The notes beneath the pieces were generated by a model, which worked only from the letters and a program-made list of their open reading frames with translations, was not told the origin of the DNA and did not search any database. Below are positions 1 to 7,312 of a stretch of DNA of 9,280 nt, one piece after another. The DNA lies in contig JAJZHX010000013.1 in NCBI GenBank assembly GCA_021804315.1, forward strand, positions 1-9,280, given 5' to 3'. Each line of letters begins with the position of its first letter. Within the stretch, counting starts at the first letter, position 1. The DNA is from a bacterium. Lineage in GTDB: Bacteria > Patescibacteriota > Saccharimonadia > Saccharimonadales > UBA4665. The position numbers and the translations under genes are program-made.

Positions 1-1096
1 TCTGTCGAACTACGTCTTGGCTATCATCATTAAATTCAACCATTAAAATTAGTTTCGGAATACCTTTCCAGGCCTGCATATCCAAAGCGCTTGGTATAAA
101 GCTCAATAAAAGTCTTATTACGCCTTTCCAGCCAATCATTTTATGGAAGCTAGGCAAGAATTTAACACCTAGAAACATCGTGGCATCATCAAACGATTCA
201 AATGTAGCCGGTTTTGAACGTAAAACTTTAGGAATTACTTCTCCTAAATCATCAATATTCTTCATAAATAAGACAAGCAAACCAGAGTGTTGCTTAATTG
301 GTACTAGTCGAAATTTAATATCTGTCACAAAGCCTAATGTCCCTTGAGCTCCGACTATTAACTTAGTTAAATCAAAAATACCTTTATCTCTATCCCAGAC
401 ATCCCAAAGGTTATAACCAGTCGAATTTTTACTAACCTTAGGCTTGGCTGCCTTAATCTTGTCATAATTTTCTTCGATTAAGTGATATAGCTGTCTATAA
501 ACCTGCCCCTCAAAATCTTGTTGTTGGATTTTTTGATCTAGTTCATGTTTATTAAGCGGACGAACCATCCTCTCTTTGCCGTCAGCAAATACCAACATAA
601 GCTCGCAAACAAAGTCTTCAGTCTTACCAAATTCTAATGACTTTTCACCTCCTGAATTATTGTTAACCATACCGCCAATTGAGGCTAAGTCACGAGACGC
701 CGGATATGTTGGCATTAAAGCTTGATGCTTGAGTGTTTCTAGCTCAAAATCTCGGTAGAGTACTCCGGGTTGAGCTTGGGCGAAGTCGCTGGAGACATAC
801 TCGATGTTCTGAAAATGTTGTCTAAAATCAACAATTATCGATTCATTGATTGCTCCGCCTGACATATCTGTACCGGCGCTTCGGGCTGTCAGGCTGATAT
901 CCGGTATTTCCGCCTTGTGCTCTAGAGTAAATTTAACTAAAAGCTCTACATCCTTAGCATCTTTTGGCTTAACGACTAAAAGCGGTTTTAACTCAAACAT
1001 AGAAGCATCATGGCTATAATCTTCTAAAATTTCAGGGCTATTATCAATTTCGCCTTTAAAACCAGTTTGCACTAAGCTTTCTTCTACTGTGCTCAT
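1..1096 (-). CDS. FAD-linked oxidase, GlcD/D-lactate dehydrogenase-like (partial, N-terminal part)
   Basis: An open frame without stops runs from an ATG at 1096 off the left edge, giving 365 codons of an N-terminus. The translation shows the FAD-binding PCMH fold: YSHDASMF (about residues 27-34), the pyrophosphate-binding loop RSAGTDMSGG (72-81), PASRDLASIGGMVNNNSGG (132-150), NSTGYNLWDV (about 224-233) and GAQGTLGFVTDI (about 249-260). These match flavoproteins that oxidise 2-hydroxy acids such as glycolate, D-lactate or 2-hydroxyglutarate. The NSTGYNL element recalls the large YdiJ-type proteins with a C-terminal Fe-S domain, but that half lies outside the window, so substrate and electron acceptor are unknown. 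There is no signal peptide. An in-frame ATG at 1108 is an alternative start. I prefer 1096 because a promoter-like -10 (1104-1109) overlaps the 1108 codon, and neither start has a Shine-Dalgarno. The gene is transcribed divergently from the membrane protein at 1207. Confidence 0.85.
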   Translation of the reverse strand, partial: MSTVEESLVQTGFKGEIDNSPEILEDYSHDASMFELKPLLVVKPKDAKDVELLVKFTLEHKAEIPDISLTARSAGTDMSGGAINESIIVDFRQHFQNIEYVSSDFAQAQPGVLYRDFELETLKHQALMPTYPASRDLASIGGMVNNNSGGEKSLEFGKTEDFVCELMLVFADGKERMVRPLNKHELDQKIQQQDFEGQVYRQLYHLIEENYDKIKAAKPKVSKNSTGYNLWDVWDRDKGIFDLTKLIVGAQGTLGFVTDIKFRLVPIKQHSGLLVLFMKNIDDLGEVIPKVLRSKPATFESFDDATMFLGVKFLPSFHKMIGWKGVIRLLLSFIPSALDMQAWKGIPKLILMVEFNDDSQDVVRQ

Positions 1097-1103
1097 GGTA
1101 ATA

Positions 1104-1133
1104 AGCATAATCTTTTTAAGCAATAAATTGCAA
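1104..1133 (-). promoter_or_regulatory. Candidate promoter of the FAD oxidase, close to the start codon
   Basis: Read on the minus strand there is TTGCAA (1133-1128), an 18-base spacer and TATGCT (1109-1104), followed by seven bases and the ATG at 1096. Each hexamer matches the sigma-70 consensus at four of six positions. Transcription would begin about at the ATG, which fits the absence of a Shine-Dalgarno. The match is weak on its own and gains support mainly from similar arrangements at ndh and mscL. Confidence 0.35.
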
Positions 1134-1143
1134 ATTTAAGCTG

Positions 1144-1172
1144 TTTAGCAGGCTGGTAAAATAGCTTATAAG
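1144..1172 (+). promoter_or_regulatory. Candidate promoter of the membrane protein gene
   Basis: TTTAGC (1144-1149), 17 bases and TATAAG (1167-1172) give a weak -35 and a good -10 (five of six). TATAAG lies in the perfect 8-bp palindrome CTTATAAG (1165-1172), so the same site could also act on the minus strand. A second possible -10, TATATT, is at 1177-1182 without a good -35. This is the only spacer between the divergent genes. Confidence 0.3.
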
Positions 1173-1206
1173 GTGGTATATTGACTAGAAGTCTTAAAGA
1201 GGAACA

Positions 1207-1890
1207 ATGTTTAATAACCAGCAACAATTACCCACAATCCCTAAATCCTGGCCTGGTCCTTGGGCTGCCTACAAGCTTTCTCAAAAAGTTGTCTTTTATA
1301 ACGGGTCGGTTTATTTATCTCTTGTAGCTTTTGGCTATATTATGGCATTTTCTGCCGATTTAACTAAAATGCCCCTAAGATTACTGCTCTATTTGCTGGA
1401 AATTTTAATAACTTATTTAGTTAGTCCCGTAATCTTATTGTCAGCATTAAGAGGTTATAAGCTATCTTTTTCAGAGGCCTTAGATACTACTCTTAAGATC
1501 AGCCTAAAATTATTAGCTGTAACAATTATGACCTGGCTAATTATGCTGGTTAGTTTTTTATTACTAATCGTACCGTTTTTGTTTATATTCCCAAGGGTTA
1601 TTTTATCGCCTTATTATTTAATCGATCAAAAGCTTAGCCCAATTGAAGCCATAAAAGCCAGTTTTCGAGACAGCGAAGGTCATAGTCTTGAAATTTGGGC
1701 AATAGCCCTAGTTTACGTGCTATTTAATATTCTGACACTGATAATTATAGGCATCTACTTTAGCATTATTTATAGCGCAGCCTTAGTAGTTTTTTATGGC
1801 TATCTAACTAAGACTAAAACTATTAAAAAAGTTAAAACTAGCTCTAAAAAACATTTTAAAAATGATCTCAAGCCAAGTGACTACAACTAA
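1207..1890 (+). CDS. Multi-pass integral membrane protein, YciC/DUF975-like, function unknown
   Basis: A 227-residue, strongly hydrophobic protein with about five or six membrane segments (roughly 34-50, 57-80, 100-116, 117-135, 162-182 and 183-200) and a basic C-terminal tail (201-221, many Lys), presumably cytoplasmic. The cytoplasmic-looking segment LSPYYLIDQKLSPIEAIKAS (133-152) resembles the conserved 'P-ylivde-lsp-eAlk-S' element that I associate with YciC/UPF0259, DUF975 and related six-helix membrane families of unknown role. I infer a distant relationship only. The start is an ATG preceded by AAAGAGGA, a Shine-Dalgarno with four bases between GAGG and ATG. No catalytic residues stand out. 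The stop is followed after only four bases by the -35 of the next gene, so ndh can be transcribed either by read-through or from its own promoter. Confidence 0.8.
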   Translation: MFNNQQQLPTIPKSWPGPWAAYKLSQKVVFYNGSVYLSLVAFGYIMAFSADLTKMPLRLLLYLLEILITYLVSPVILLSALRGYKLSFSEALDTTLKISLKLLAVTIMTWLIMLVSFLLLIVPFLFIFPRVILSPYYLIDQKLSPIEAIKASFRDSEGHSLEIWAIALVYVLFNILTLIIIGIYFSIIYSAALVVFYGYLTKTKTIKKVKTSSKKHFKNDLKPSDYN

Positions 1891-1894
1891 AATA

Positions 1895-1924
1895 TTGCCC
1901 GGATAACTTGTTTGCTGATATAAT
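1895..1924 (+). promoter_or_regulatory. Promoter of ndh, abutting the start codon
   Basis: TTGCCC (1895-1900, four of six), an 18-base spacer and a perfect TATAAT (1919-1924). The ATG at 1935 is only ten bases downstream, so initiation six to eight bases after the -10 would give a leader of about two to four bases. No Shine-Dalgarno precedes that ATG. This is the strongest promoter match in the window. It also argues against the TTG at 1908 as the start, since a transcript from this promoter could not include it. Confidence 0.55.
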
Positions 1925-1934
1925 CTTAAACAGT

Positions 1935-3128
1935 ATGTCAAAAATAAAAGTCTTAATTGTTGGTGGCGGTTTTGCTGGCGTTAAAGCGGCCCTTAAGCTT
2001 GTTAATCATCCAGAAATTAATTTAACAATGCTAAGCGATGATACCAGTCTTAGATATTATCCAACCCTTTATCGGGTAGCTACCGGCGGATCATCAGCCG
2101 AAGCTAACATACCTTATGAAAGTATTTTTAGAGACAGTAATATAAACTTAGTTAAAGGTGTTGCTAAAACCATCGACCGACAAAATAGGCAGATAATTAC
2201 TGACGAAGGCAAATCGTATGAGTATGACTTTGTTATTTTAGCTCTGGGCGTCGTTACTAACTATTTTGGTATTCCAGGCCTTAGTGATTATTCATTTAGC
2301 ATTAAAAGTCAAGCCGAAGCTCAACGCTTCAAGAAGCATTTACACCAACAGTTAATTGATACCGGCCGGCCCGATACTAACTACCTGATTGTCGGTGCAG
2401 GACCAACCGGCATTGAACTAGCTGGTGCTTTACCGGCCTATTTAAAACGAATTACTAAAAGTCACGGACTTGACGTTAAACATCTCAATATTGCTTTAGT
2501 TGAAGCGATGCCTAGACTACTGCCTAATTTATCAAAAACTACTACCAGACAAGTTAGTAAGCGATTACACCAACTAGGTATTAAACTATATTTAAATAGT
2601 AAAGTAGAAGGCCAAAGCGCCGATGCTCTAACAGTCAATGGGCGCCCTTTGCCGTCTCAGACAGTTGTTTGGACTGCAGGCGTGACTAACCATCCTTTTT
2701 TTAAAGACAATAATTTCGTGATTATGGGTCGAGGTAAGGTTGGCGTTGACGCCTATCTGCAGACTGAACCAAAAATATTTGTTGTCGGCGATAATGCTAA
2801 TACACCTTTTAGTGGCATGGCCCAAACAGCACTCCACGATGGTGAGTTTGTAGCTAATAATTTAATTAAGTCTTTAAAAGGTGAAATGTACAGTAGCTAT
2901 GAGGTCAAAAAGCCAACCACTGTTATTCCGGTTGGCCCTAACTGGGCAGTAGTTGAAAGAGGCAACTTCCATCTTAAAGGACGTTTAGGTTCATTAATTC
3001 GTGAATCAGCCGACCTTAAAGGTTTTAAAGATTTAGAACCTTTAGGTTCAGCTACTCAGCAGTTACTTAGACAATTCTCGGTAGAAGATTACTGTCAAAT
3101 TTGCGCGACAGCTTTGGCAAGATACTAG
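1935..3128 (+). CDS. ndh: NDH-2-like FAD-dependent NAD(P)H:quinone oxidoreductase
   Basis: A 397-residue two-Rossmann flavoprotein. From the ATG at 1935 it shows the FAD dinucleotide-binding motif GGGFAG (10-15), a second nucleotide-binding motif GAGPTG (154-159) for NAD(P)H, the ATG-like LALGV segment, VVWTAGV, and the FAD-contacting FVVGDNA (282-288) followed by AQTALHDG, which corresponds to the quinone-site region of type II NADH dehydrogenases. Such enzymes oxidise NADH at the inner membrane face and pass electrons to quinone without pumping protons. A TTG at 1908 would add nine residues, but the Rossmann strand begins directly after the internal ATG and a TATAAT lies between, so 1935 is preferred. 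The C-terminus is not the Trp/His-rich anchor I expect of NDH-2 and ends in YCQIC (Cys387, Cys390). The electron acceptor is therefore uncertain. Other FAD-dependent pyridine nucleotide-disulfide reductase relatives are possible, though no redox disulfide is seen near the FAD motif. Confidence 0.82.
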   Translation: MSKIKVLIVGGGFAGVKAALKLVNHPEINLTMLSDDTSLRYYPTLYRVATGGSSAEANIPYESIFRDSNINLVKGVAKTIDRQNRQIITDEGKSYEYDFVILALGVVTNYFGIPGLSDYSFSIKSQAEAQRFKKHLHQQLIDTGRPDTNYLIVGAGPTGIELAGALPAYLKRITKSHGLDVKHLNIALVEAMPRLLPNLSKTTTRQVSKRLHQLGIKLYLNSKVEGQSADALTVNGRPLPSQTVVWTAGVTNHPFFKDNNFVIMGRGKVGVDAYLQTEPKIFVVGDNANTPFSGMAQTALHDGEFVANNLIKSLKGEMYSSYEVKKPTTVIPVGPNWAVVERGNFHLKGRLGSLIRESADLKGFKDLEPLGSATQQLLRQFSVEDYCQICATALARY

Positions 3129-3134
3129 TACAAT
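3105..3134 (+). promoter_or_regulatory. Weak candidate promoter of the helicase-nuclease gene
   Basis: GCGACA (3105-3110) lies in the last codons of ndh. It is followed by an 18-base spacer and TACAAT (3129-3134), with an overlapping TATAAC (3134-3139). This would give a leader of roughly 28 bases carrying the Shine-Dalgarno at 3153-3157. Only 40 bases separate the two genes, with no terminator visible, so co-transcription with ndh is equally likely. Confidence 0.25.
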
Positions 3135-3152
3135 ATAACTAGACATATTAAA

Positions 3153-3157
3153 GGGAG
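3153..3157 (+). promoter_or_regulatory. Shine-Dalgarno of the helicase-nuclease gene
   Basis: GGGAG in the context AAAGGGAGA lies 11 bases before the ATG at 3169. This is a slightly long spacing, and the aquaporin gene shows the same one. It supports the chosen start. Confidence 0.6.
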
Positions 3158-3168
3158 ATAGACTATAT

Positions 3169-6100
3169 ATGGCTCTAAATACAGAGCAACAAAAAGCCGT
3201 AGATATAATTGAAGGCCCTTTATTAGTTATTGCCGGTCCAGGTACCGGTAAAACTCAGCTACTAAGTGAGCGAGTGGCCAATATCTTGATTAAAACTGGT
3301 GTATTGCCGGGTAGTATACTATGTTTGACTTATACAGAAAACGCTGCACAAAATATGCGCGAACGCTTAAAAGATAGGTTAGGTCAATCAGCCTATCATG
3401 TAGCCATTCACACGTTTCATAGTTTTGGTAGCACCATTATAAATCAGTATCCTGACTATTTTAGCCATCGACTAATGCTTCAGCCAATTGATGGACTAGG
3501 CAAACATCAGATTATTTTTGATGTGCTAGAGTCTTTAGATCACAATAACCCTTTAACAACCAAGTTAAATAACGAATACATCTATATAAAAAATATTATT
3601 GACAATATAGGCTGGCTAAAGCAAAACGCCCTCAGTGCAGGGGAGCTCAATCAACTACTTAAAGCAAATCTTAAAAGCCTTGAACTGATTAACCCAATAA
3701 TTAAAGAAGCTTTTACTGATCGAACCTCTAATAAACAACTCTTAAAATATCGTAAACTATTAGATCGTTTAGCAGAATTGCAAGACCCTGTCATCTATGG
3801 TTTTATGGGCTACAGTAGCCTCTGTTACAATCAACTATTAAAAGCCATTGAAGAGACTGATACTTCTAAACATAATCTGCCGAAAATTACTGAATGGCGT
3901 AATCAGTGGTGTGAAAAAAATGCTAATGGCGATTTTGTACTTAAAGACAGTGGCTTAAAGATTAAAAAAATGCTTGCTCTGCAAAATATTTATCAACAAT
4001 ATGAGCAACTTTTAACAGCAAGAGGTCTCTACGACTTTGAAGACATGATCATCGAAACAGTCCACGCGCTTGAGAATAATCAGGAGTTACTTTATAACCT
4101 GCAAGAAAGATATCTCTATGTCTTAGTAGATGAATTTCAGGACACTAATAAAGCTCAATTTCGTTTACTAGAAGCTTTAGGCAATAATCCAGTTAATGAG
4201 CACAAACCAAATATAATGGCCGTTGGTGATGATGATCAAGCAATCTATAGCTTCCAAGGCGCTCAGGCTTCAAATATGTCAATGTTCCTAGAACTTTATC
4301 CGAAAGCTAAAGTTCTTAGCCTGCAAGATAATTACCGCTCCACTCAAAATATCCTCAATCTTAGCCAAAAGATTGCCGAACAGATAGAAGACAGAATTAC
4401 TATTAAGAATCAAAAAATAGATCGTCAGTTAATTGCCAAAAATGACTTAGGTGGCGAATTAACTCACTTTGAATTTATTAGCGAACTAGCTCAATACGAT
4501 TTTCTTAGTCAAAAAATCAAACAGCTAATAAAAGCCGGTTCTGCTCCGAAAGATATTGCTGTCCTGGCCCCAAAACACAAATATTTACAAAGGATCATGC
4601 CTTACTTAGGTGAGGCTAAAATACCGGTAGCTTATGAACATCGAGAAGATATCTTACAGTCTCCGCTGATTATCATGATAAGCACCATGTCACGCTTAAT
4701 TGTTGCTATTGCTAGTAACGACCAAGCCAAGATTGATGTTTTTTTACCGGAAATTTTAGGCTATGAATTCTGGGCAATTAACTTAGAATCAATTTTAAAA
4801 CTTAGTTTAACTTGTTATGATCAAAGACAACACTGGTTAGAAGTTGCTCTAAAAAGTACTGACCCAAAGGTAAAAAAACTAGTTGAGTGGTTCTTAAGTC
4901 TGGCTAAAGTTAGCCAAACTGAGCCACTAGAATATTTATTAGATAGACTGATTGGCAACATGCTGGAAGCTAATGATGATGAATTTGATGATCTTTTGCT
5001 ACCACAATCAAAAAATATAAAACAATTTATTTCACCGTTTAAACAATATTACTTTAATGAACAAAACTTTAATAAGACAACAGCTAGCTATTTAACGATT
5101 CTTGGTCAATTATCGACTCTCAGAGATAAACTACGTATTTATAAGGCTAATCAGACTATTTTTATTAGTGATTTAATAGAATACATCGATTTACATTTAA
5201 TCGCTAAGGAAAAGATCGTCGATAACAATCCTCACACTCAAACAACCAATGCCGTACAGGTAATGACTGCTCATTCAGCAAAAGGCTTAGAATTTCAGAC
5301 TGTCTTTGTTATAAATGTTCAAGAAGATGTCTGGAGTCCAACAAATAATAATCAAAATAAGATCAGTTTGCCAAAGAATTTAAAGATTAAACCTGCTGGA
5401 GACAGTCCAAACGATAAGCTAAGACTACTCTACGTTAGTTTAACAAGAGCTAAAAAGAACCTCTATCTTACTAGTTATCAGTATAAATTGGACAATAAAA
5501 AAGCTCTGCCACTAAGCTACTTACTATCGGATAAAAGTAGTTACATAGATAAGCAACTTGAGCCTATTGTTTCCGATCAACCGGCTAAAGATAAATCACA
5601 AGAAATTTTAACGACCGACTGGGCTTATCGCTTTAAGAATGTTATAGCCGATAAACCTAGCTTATTTGAACCAATTTTAAAGAATTACTTACTAAGCGTA
5701 ACCCACTTAAACAACTTTTTGGACGTTACTAAAGATGGTCCAAATTTTTTCTTAAAACATAATCTACTAAGATTTCCAGAAGCGATGTCTCCATCAGGGG
5801 CATATGGTGACGCCATTCATAAAACTCTGCAATGGACACATATAGAACTCAAAAAACTTGGACAACCACCAAAGATCACCGACATAACTCAGTACTTTAT
5901 TTCGACGCTATACTTAAAACACTTATCCGATAGTGACTTTAAACGTCTTAAACAGCGTGGGCAACAAACCCTAAACAAATACTTTGAAGAAAAGCCTGAT
6001 AGCTTAAAGGCTACCGATATCTTAGAAAGAAACTTTGCTCATGAGGGAGTTAATATTGACGGAGCAATCCTCAGTGGCAAAATAGATAAAATAGAACTTT

Positions 6101-6495
6101 TAAGTGATAATCTTTGTCAGGTTATAGATTTTAAAACCGGAAAACCGGCAGACAACTGGTACGCAAAGAATGAATTTACAAAAATAAAATTACATAAATA
6201 CAAACAACAACTTAACTTCTATAAACTGTTAATCGAAAACTCGGCTAGTTATTCACATAAATTAAAGGTAAAAAACGGTCTAATTGAGTTTATTGAGAGC
6301 GATGAAGAAAACACGCTTGCCCAACCATTAATTTTAGAATACCAGGAACAGGAGCTAGAAAATATTAAAAGTTTAATCTTGGCAGTTTGGCGATGTATCA
6401 AGAATTTAAACTTTCCTGATACCTCTAGCTACCAACGTAATGTTGATGGCATCCAAGCATTCGAGCAAGACTTAATAAATCATAAATTCGACTAA
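3169..6495 (+). CDS. UvrD/Rep-family superfamily 1 helicase fused to a RecB-like PD-(D/E)XK nuclease
   Basis: A complete 1108-residue protein. The helicase motifs are in order: Q motif LNTEQQKAV (3-11), Walker A GPGTGKT (23-29), Ia LTYTENAAQNM (53-63), HTFHSF (81-86), Walker B DEFQDTN (321-327), III VGDDDQAIYSFQGA (352-365), IV DNYRST (387-392), V TAHSAKGLEF (700-709) and VI RLLYVSLTRAKK (752-763). After a linker comes a nuclease domain: GDAIHKTLQ (His884), GKIDKIE (Asp973), VIDFKTG (Asp987, Lys989) and YKQQLNFY (Gln1014, Tyr1018), the RecB-type metal-binding set. The protein should be a 3'-5' ATP-driven translocase that unwinds DNA and cuts the displaced strand, as in AddAB/AdnAB-type processing of double-strand ends. 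The Fe-S cysteines common in AddB/AdnB nuclease domains are not present. No partner subunit lies beside it. The ATG has a good Shine-Dalgarno. The biological role (recombinational repair or another end-processing task) is inferred. Confidence 0.92.
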   Translation: MALNTEQQKAVDIIEGPLLVIAGPGTGKTQLLSERVANILIKTGVLPGSILCLTYTENAAQNMRERLKDRLGQSAYHVAIHTFHSFGSTIINQYPDYFSHRLMLQPIDGLGKHQIIFDVLESLDHNNPLTTKLNNEYIYIKNIIDNIGWLKQNALSAGELNQLLKANLKSLELINPIIKEAFTDRTSNKQLLKYRKLLDRLAELQDPVIYGFMGYSSLCYNQLLKAIEETDTSKHNLPKITEWRNQWCEKNANGDFVLKDSGLKIKKMLALQNIYQQYEQLLTARGLYDFEDMIIETVHALENNQELLYNLQERYLYVLVDEFQDTNKAQFRLLEALGNNPVNEHKPNIMAVGDDDQAIYSFQGAQASNMSMFLELYPKAKVLSLQDNYRSTQNILNLSQKIAEQIEDRITIKNQKIDRQLIAKNDLGGELTHFEFISELAQYDFLSQKIKQLIKAGSAPKDIAVLAPKHKYLQRIMPYLGEAKIPVAYEHREDILQSPLIIMISTMSRLIVAIASNDQAKIDVFLPEILGYEFWAINLESILKLSLTCYDQRQHWLEVALKSTDPKVKKLVEWFLSLAKVSQTEPLEYLLDRLIGNMLEANDDEFDDLLLPQSKNIKQFISPFKQYYFNEQNFNKTTASYLTILGQLSTLRDKLRIYKANQTIFISDLIEYIDLHLIAKEKIVDNNPHTQTTNAVQVMTAHSAKGLEFQTVFVINVQEDVWSPTNNNQNKISLPKNLKIKPAGDSPNDKLRLLYVSLTRAKKNLYLTSYQYKLDNKKALPLSYLLSDKSSYIDKQLEPIVSDQPAKDKSQEILTTDWAYRFKNVIADKPSLFEPILKNYLLSVTHLNNFLDVTKDGPNFFLKHNLLRFPEAMSPSGAYGDAIHKTLQWTHIELKKLGQPPKITDITQYFISTLYLKHLSDSDFKRLKQRGQQTLNKYFEEKPDSLKATDILERNFAHEGVNIDGAILSGKIDKIELLSDNLCQVIDFKTGKPADNWYAKNEFTKIKLHKYKQQLNFYKLLIENSASYSHKLKVKNGLIEFIESDEENTLAQPLILEYQEQELENIKSLILAVWRCIKNLNFPDTSSYQRNVDGIQAFEQDLINHKFD

Positions 6496-6496
6496 T

Positions 6497-6547
6497 AAAA
6501 AACTGCTCCCGTTAATAGACTATGTCTGATTAAAAAGGAAGCAGTTT
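6497..6547 (-). terminator. Intrinsic terminator of the aquaporin-like gene
   Basis: A nested hairpin: AAACTGCT (6500-6507) pairs with AGCAGTTT (6540-6547), CC (6509-6510) with GG (6537-6538), TTAAT (6512-6516) with ATTAA (6529-6533), and AGAC (6517-6520) with GTCT (6524-6527), around a three-base loop. On the minus strand it is followed by a run of six T (complement of 6497-6502), which is the direction of the aquaporin transcript. On the plus strand only three T follow, so termination of the helicase mRNA here would be weaker. It starts two bases after the helicase stop codon. Confidence 0.7.
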
Positions 6548-6572
6548 AAATCTAAAAAACTAAAACTAAAAA

Positions 6573-7295
6573 TTATTTCTTTTTGGTAGTAGTTTTCTTT
6601 TTAGTAGCTGTGGTTTTTTTGGTTGGCTTAACTAAACTAAATGTCGAACTCTTAGAGAAGTTCACTTTAGCTTCAGCTGGTTCAGCAAAAACCAAAGTAT
6701 AAAGATTAATACCTATAATTGCTCCGACTACTGGTCCTAGAACGTAGGTTCCCCATACCCAAGCGTTAATGCCTAAAGCAACTGCTGGGTTAAGTAGACC
6801 AATAGCAGCTGAACTAGCTAGTAATATACCTAAAGTATAGGCAAAACCAGCGAAAGCAGCTCTAGTTTGCGAATTATATTTTTTATAGATAGTTGCAGAA
6901 TAGATAAAGCTAAATACAAAGGTGCCAACTGCCTCAGCTATTAAAATACGTACTTTAAAGGTACCGCCAACAGCCGATAAATGAGTATTAGCAAAGTATG
7001 AGTACAGGCCTCTGGCTGCTAAAGCTCCGACCATTTGAGCGATTATATATGCCACGGCAGCAACACTTGATAGCTTTCTGGCTGTCCATAAGCCTAAAGT
7101 AATTGCCGGGTTAAAAAACCCACCAGAATATTCAACAAAAGCAAACGTTAGTAGAGTTAACGCTATACCTGCACCTAGAGCCACAAAATACTGTAGTCCT
7201 AGCTGTGAACGTTGCACACTTAAAATTAATAATGTTAGCGTAGCTGTGCCTAAAAACTCTGCTAATAAGGCAGCTACTTTTTTTCTTCCAAACAT
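6573..7295 (-). CDS. Aquaporin-like MIP-family channel with an atypical selectivity filter
   Basis: A 240-residue protein with six hydrophobic helices and the two half-helix motifs of the major intrinsic protein family: GGFFNPAITLG (first NPA, 62-64) and GLLNPAVALG (second NPA, 169-171). The N-terminus AALLAEFLGT (8-17) and the repeat EAVGTFVFSF (121-130) are the usual starts of the two MIP halves. The family forms tetrameric pores for water, glycerol or other small neutral solutes. In nearly all aquaporins the residue after the second NPA is the arginine of the ar/R filter, but here it is Val172, and Gly166 sits at the loop-E filter position. Substrate selectivity therefore cannot be assumed. 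The cytoplasmic C-terminus from about residue 223 is a low-complexity Lys/Thr tail. The ATG at 7295 has a strong AGGAGG. The gene is monocistronic, divergent from the decayed gene at 7593, and ends at the hairpin at 6497-6547. Confidence 0.88.
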   Translation of the reverse strand: MFGRKKVAALLAEFLGTATLTLLILSVQRSQLGLQYFVALGAGIALTLLTFAFVEYSGGFFNPAITLGLWTARKLSSVAAVAYIIAQMVGALAARGLYSYFANTHLSAVGGTFKVRILIAEAVGTFVFSFIYSATIYKKYNSQTRAAFAGFAYTLGILLASSAAIGLLNPAVALGINAWVWGTYVLGPVVGAIIGINLYTLVFAEPAEAKVNFSKSSTFSLVKPTKKTTATKKKTTTKKK

Positions 7296-7306
7296 TTTTT
7301 TTGAAT

Positions 7307-7312
7307 CCTCCT
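7307..7312 (-). promoter_or_regulatory. Strong Shine-Dalgarno of the aquaporin-like gene
   Basis: On the minus strand AGGAGG stands 11 bases before the ATG at 7295. It is a full-consensus site and the best in the window. It overlaps the arm of the inverted repeat at 7312-7321 by one base, so pairing of that arm could affect its accessibility. Confidence 0.75.

Noticed and set aside
1908..1934. TTG at 1908 as the ndh start, adding nine residues
   Set aside because: A perfect TATAAT lies within this stretch, there is no good Shine-Dalgarno for the TTG, and the Rossmann fold begins directly after the ATG at 1935.
2628..2837. 69-codon open frame on the minus strand inside ndh
   Set aside because: It lies wholly inside a gene with clear FAD/NAD motifs, has no Shine-Dalgarno, and its translation looks like no known protein.
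6497..6547. Bidirectional terminator also ending the helicase transcript
   Set aside because: On the plus strand only three T follow the stem, so efficient intrinsic termination in that direction is not supported by sequence.
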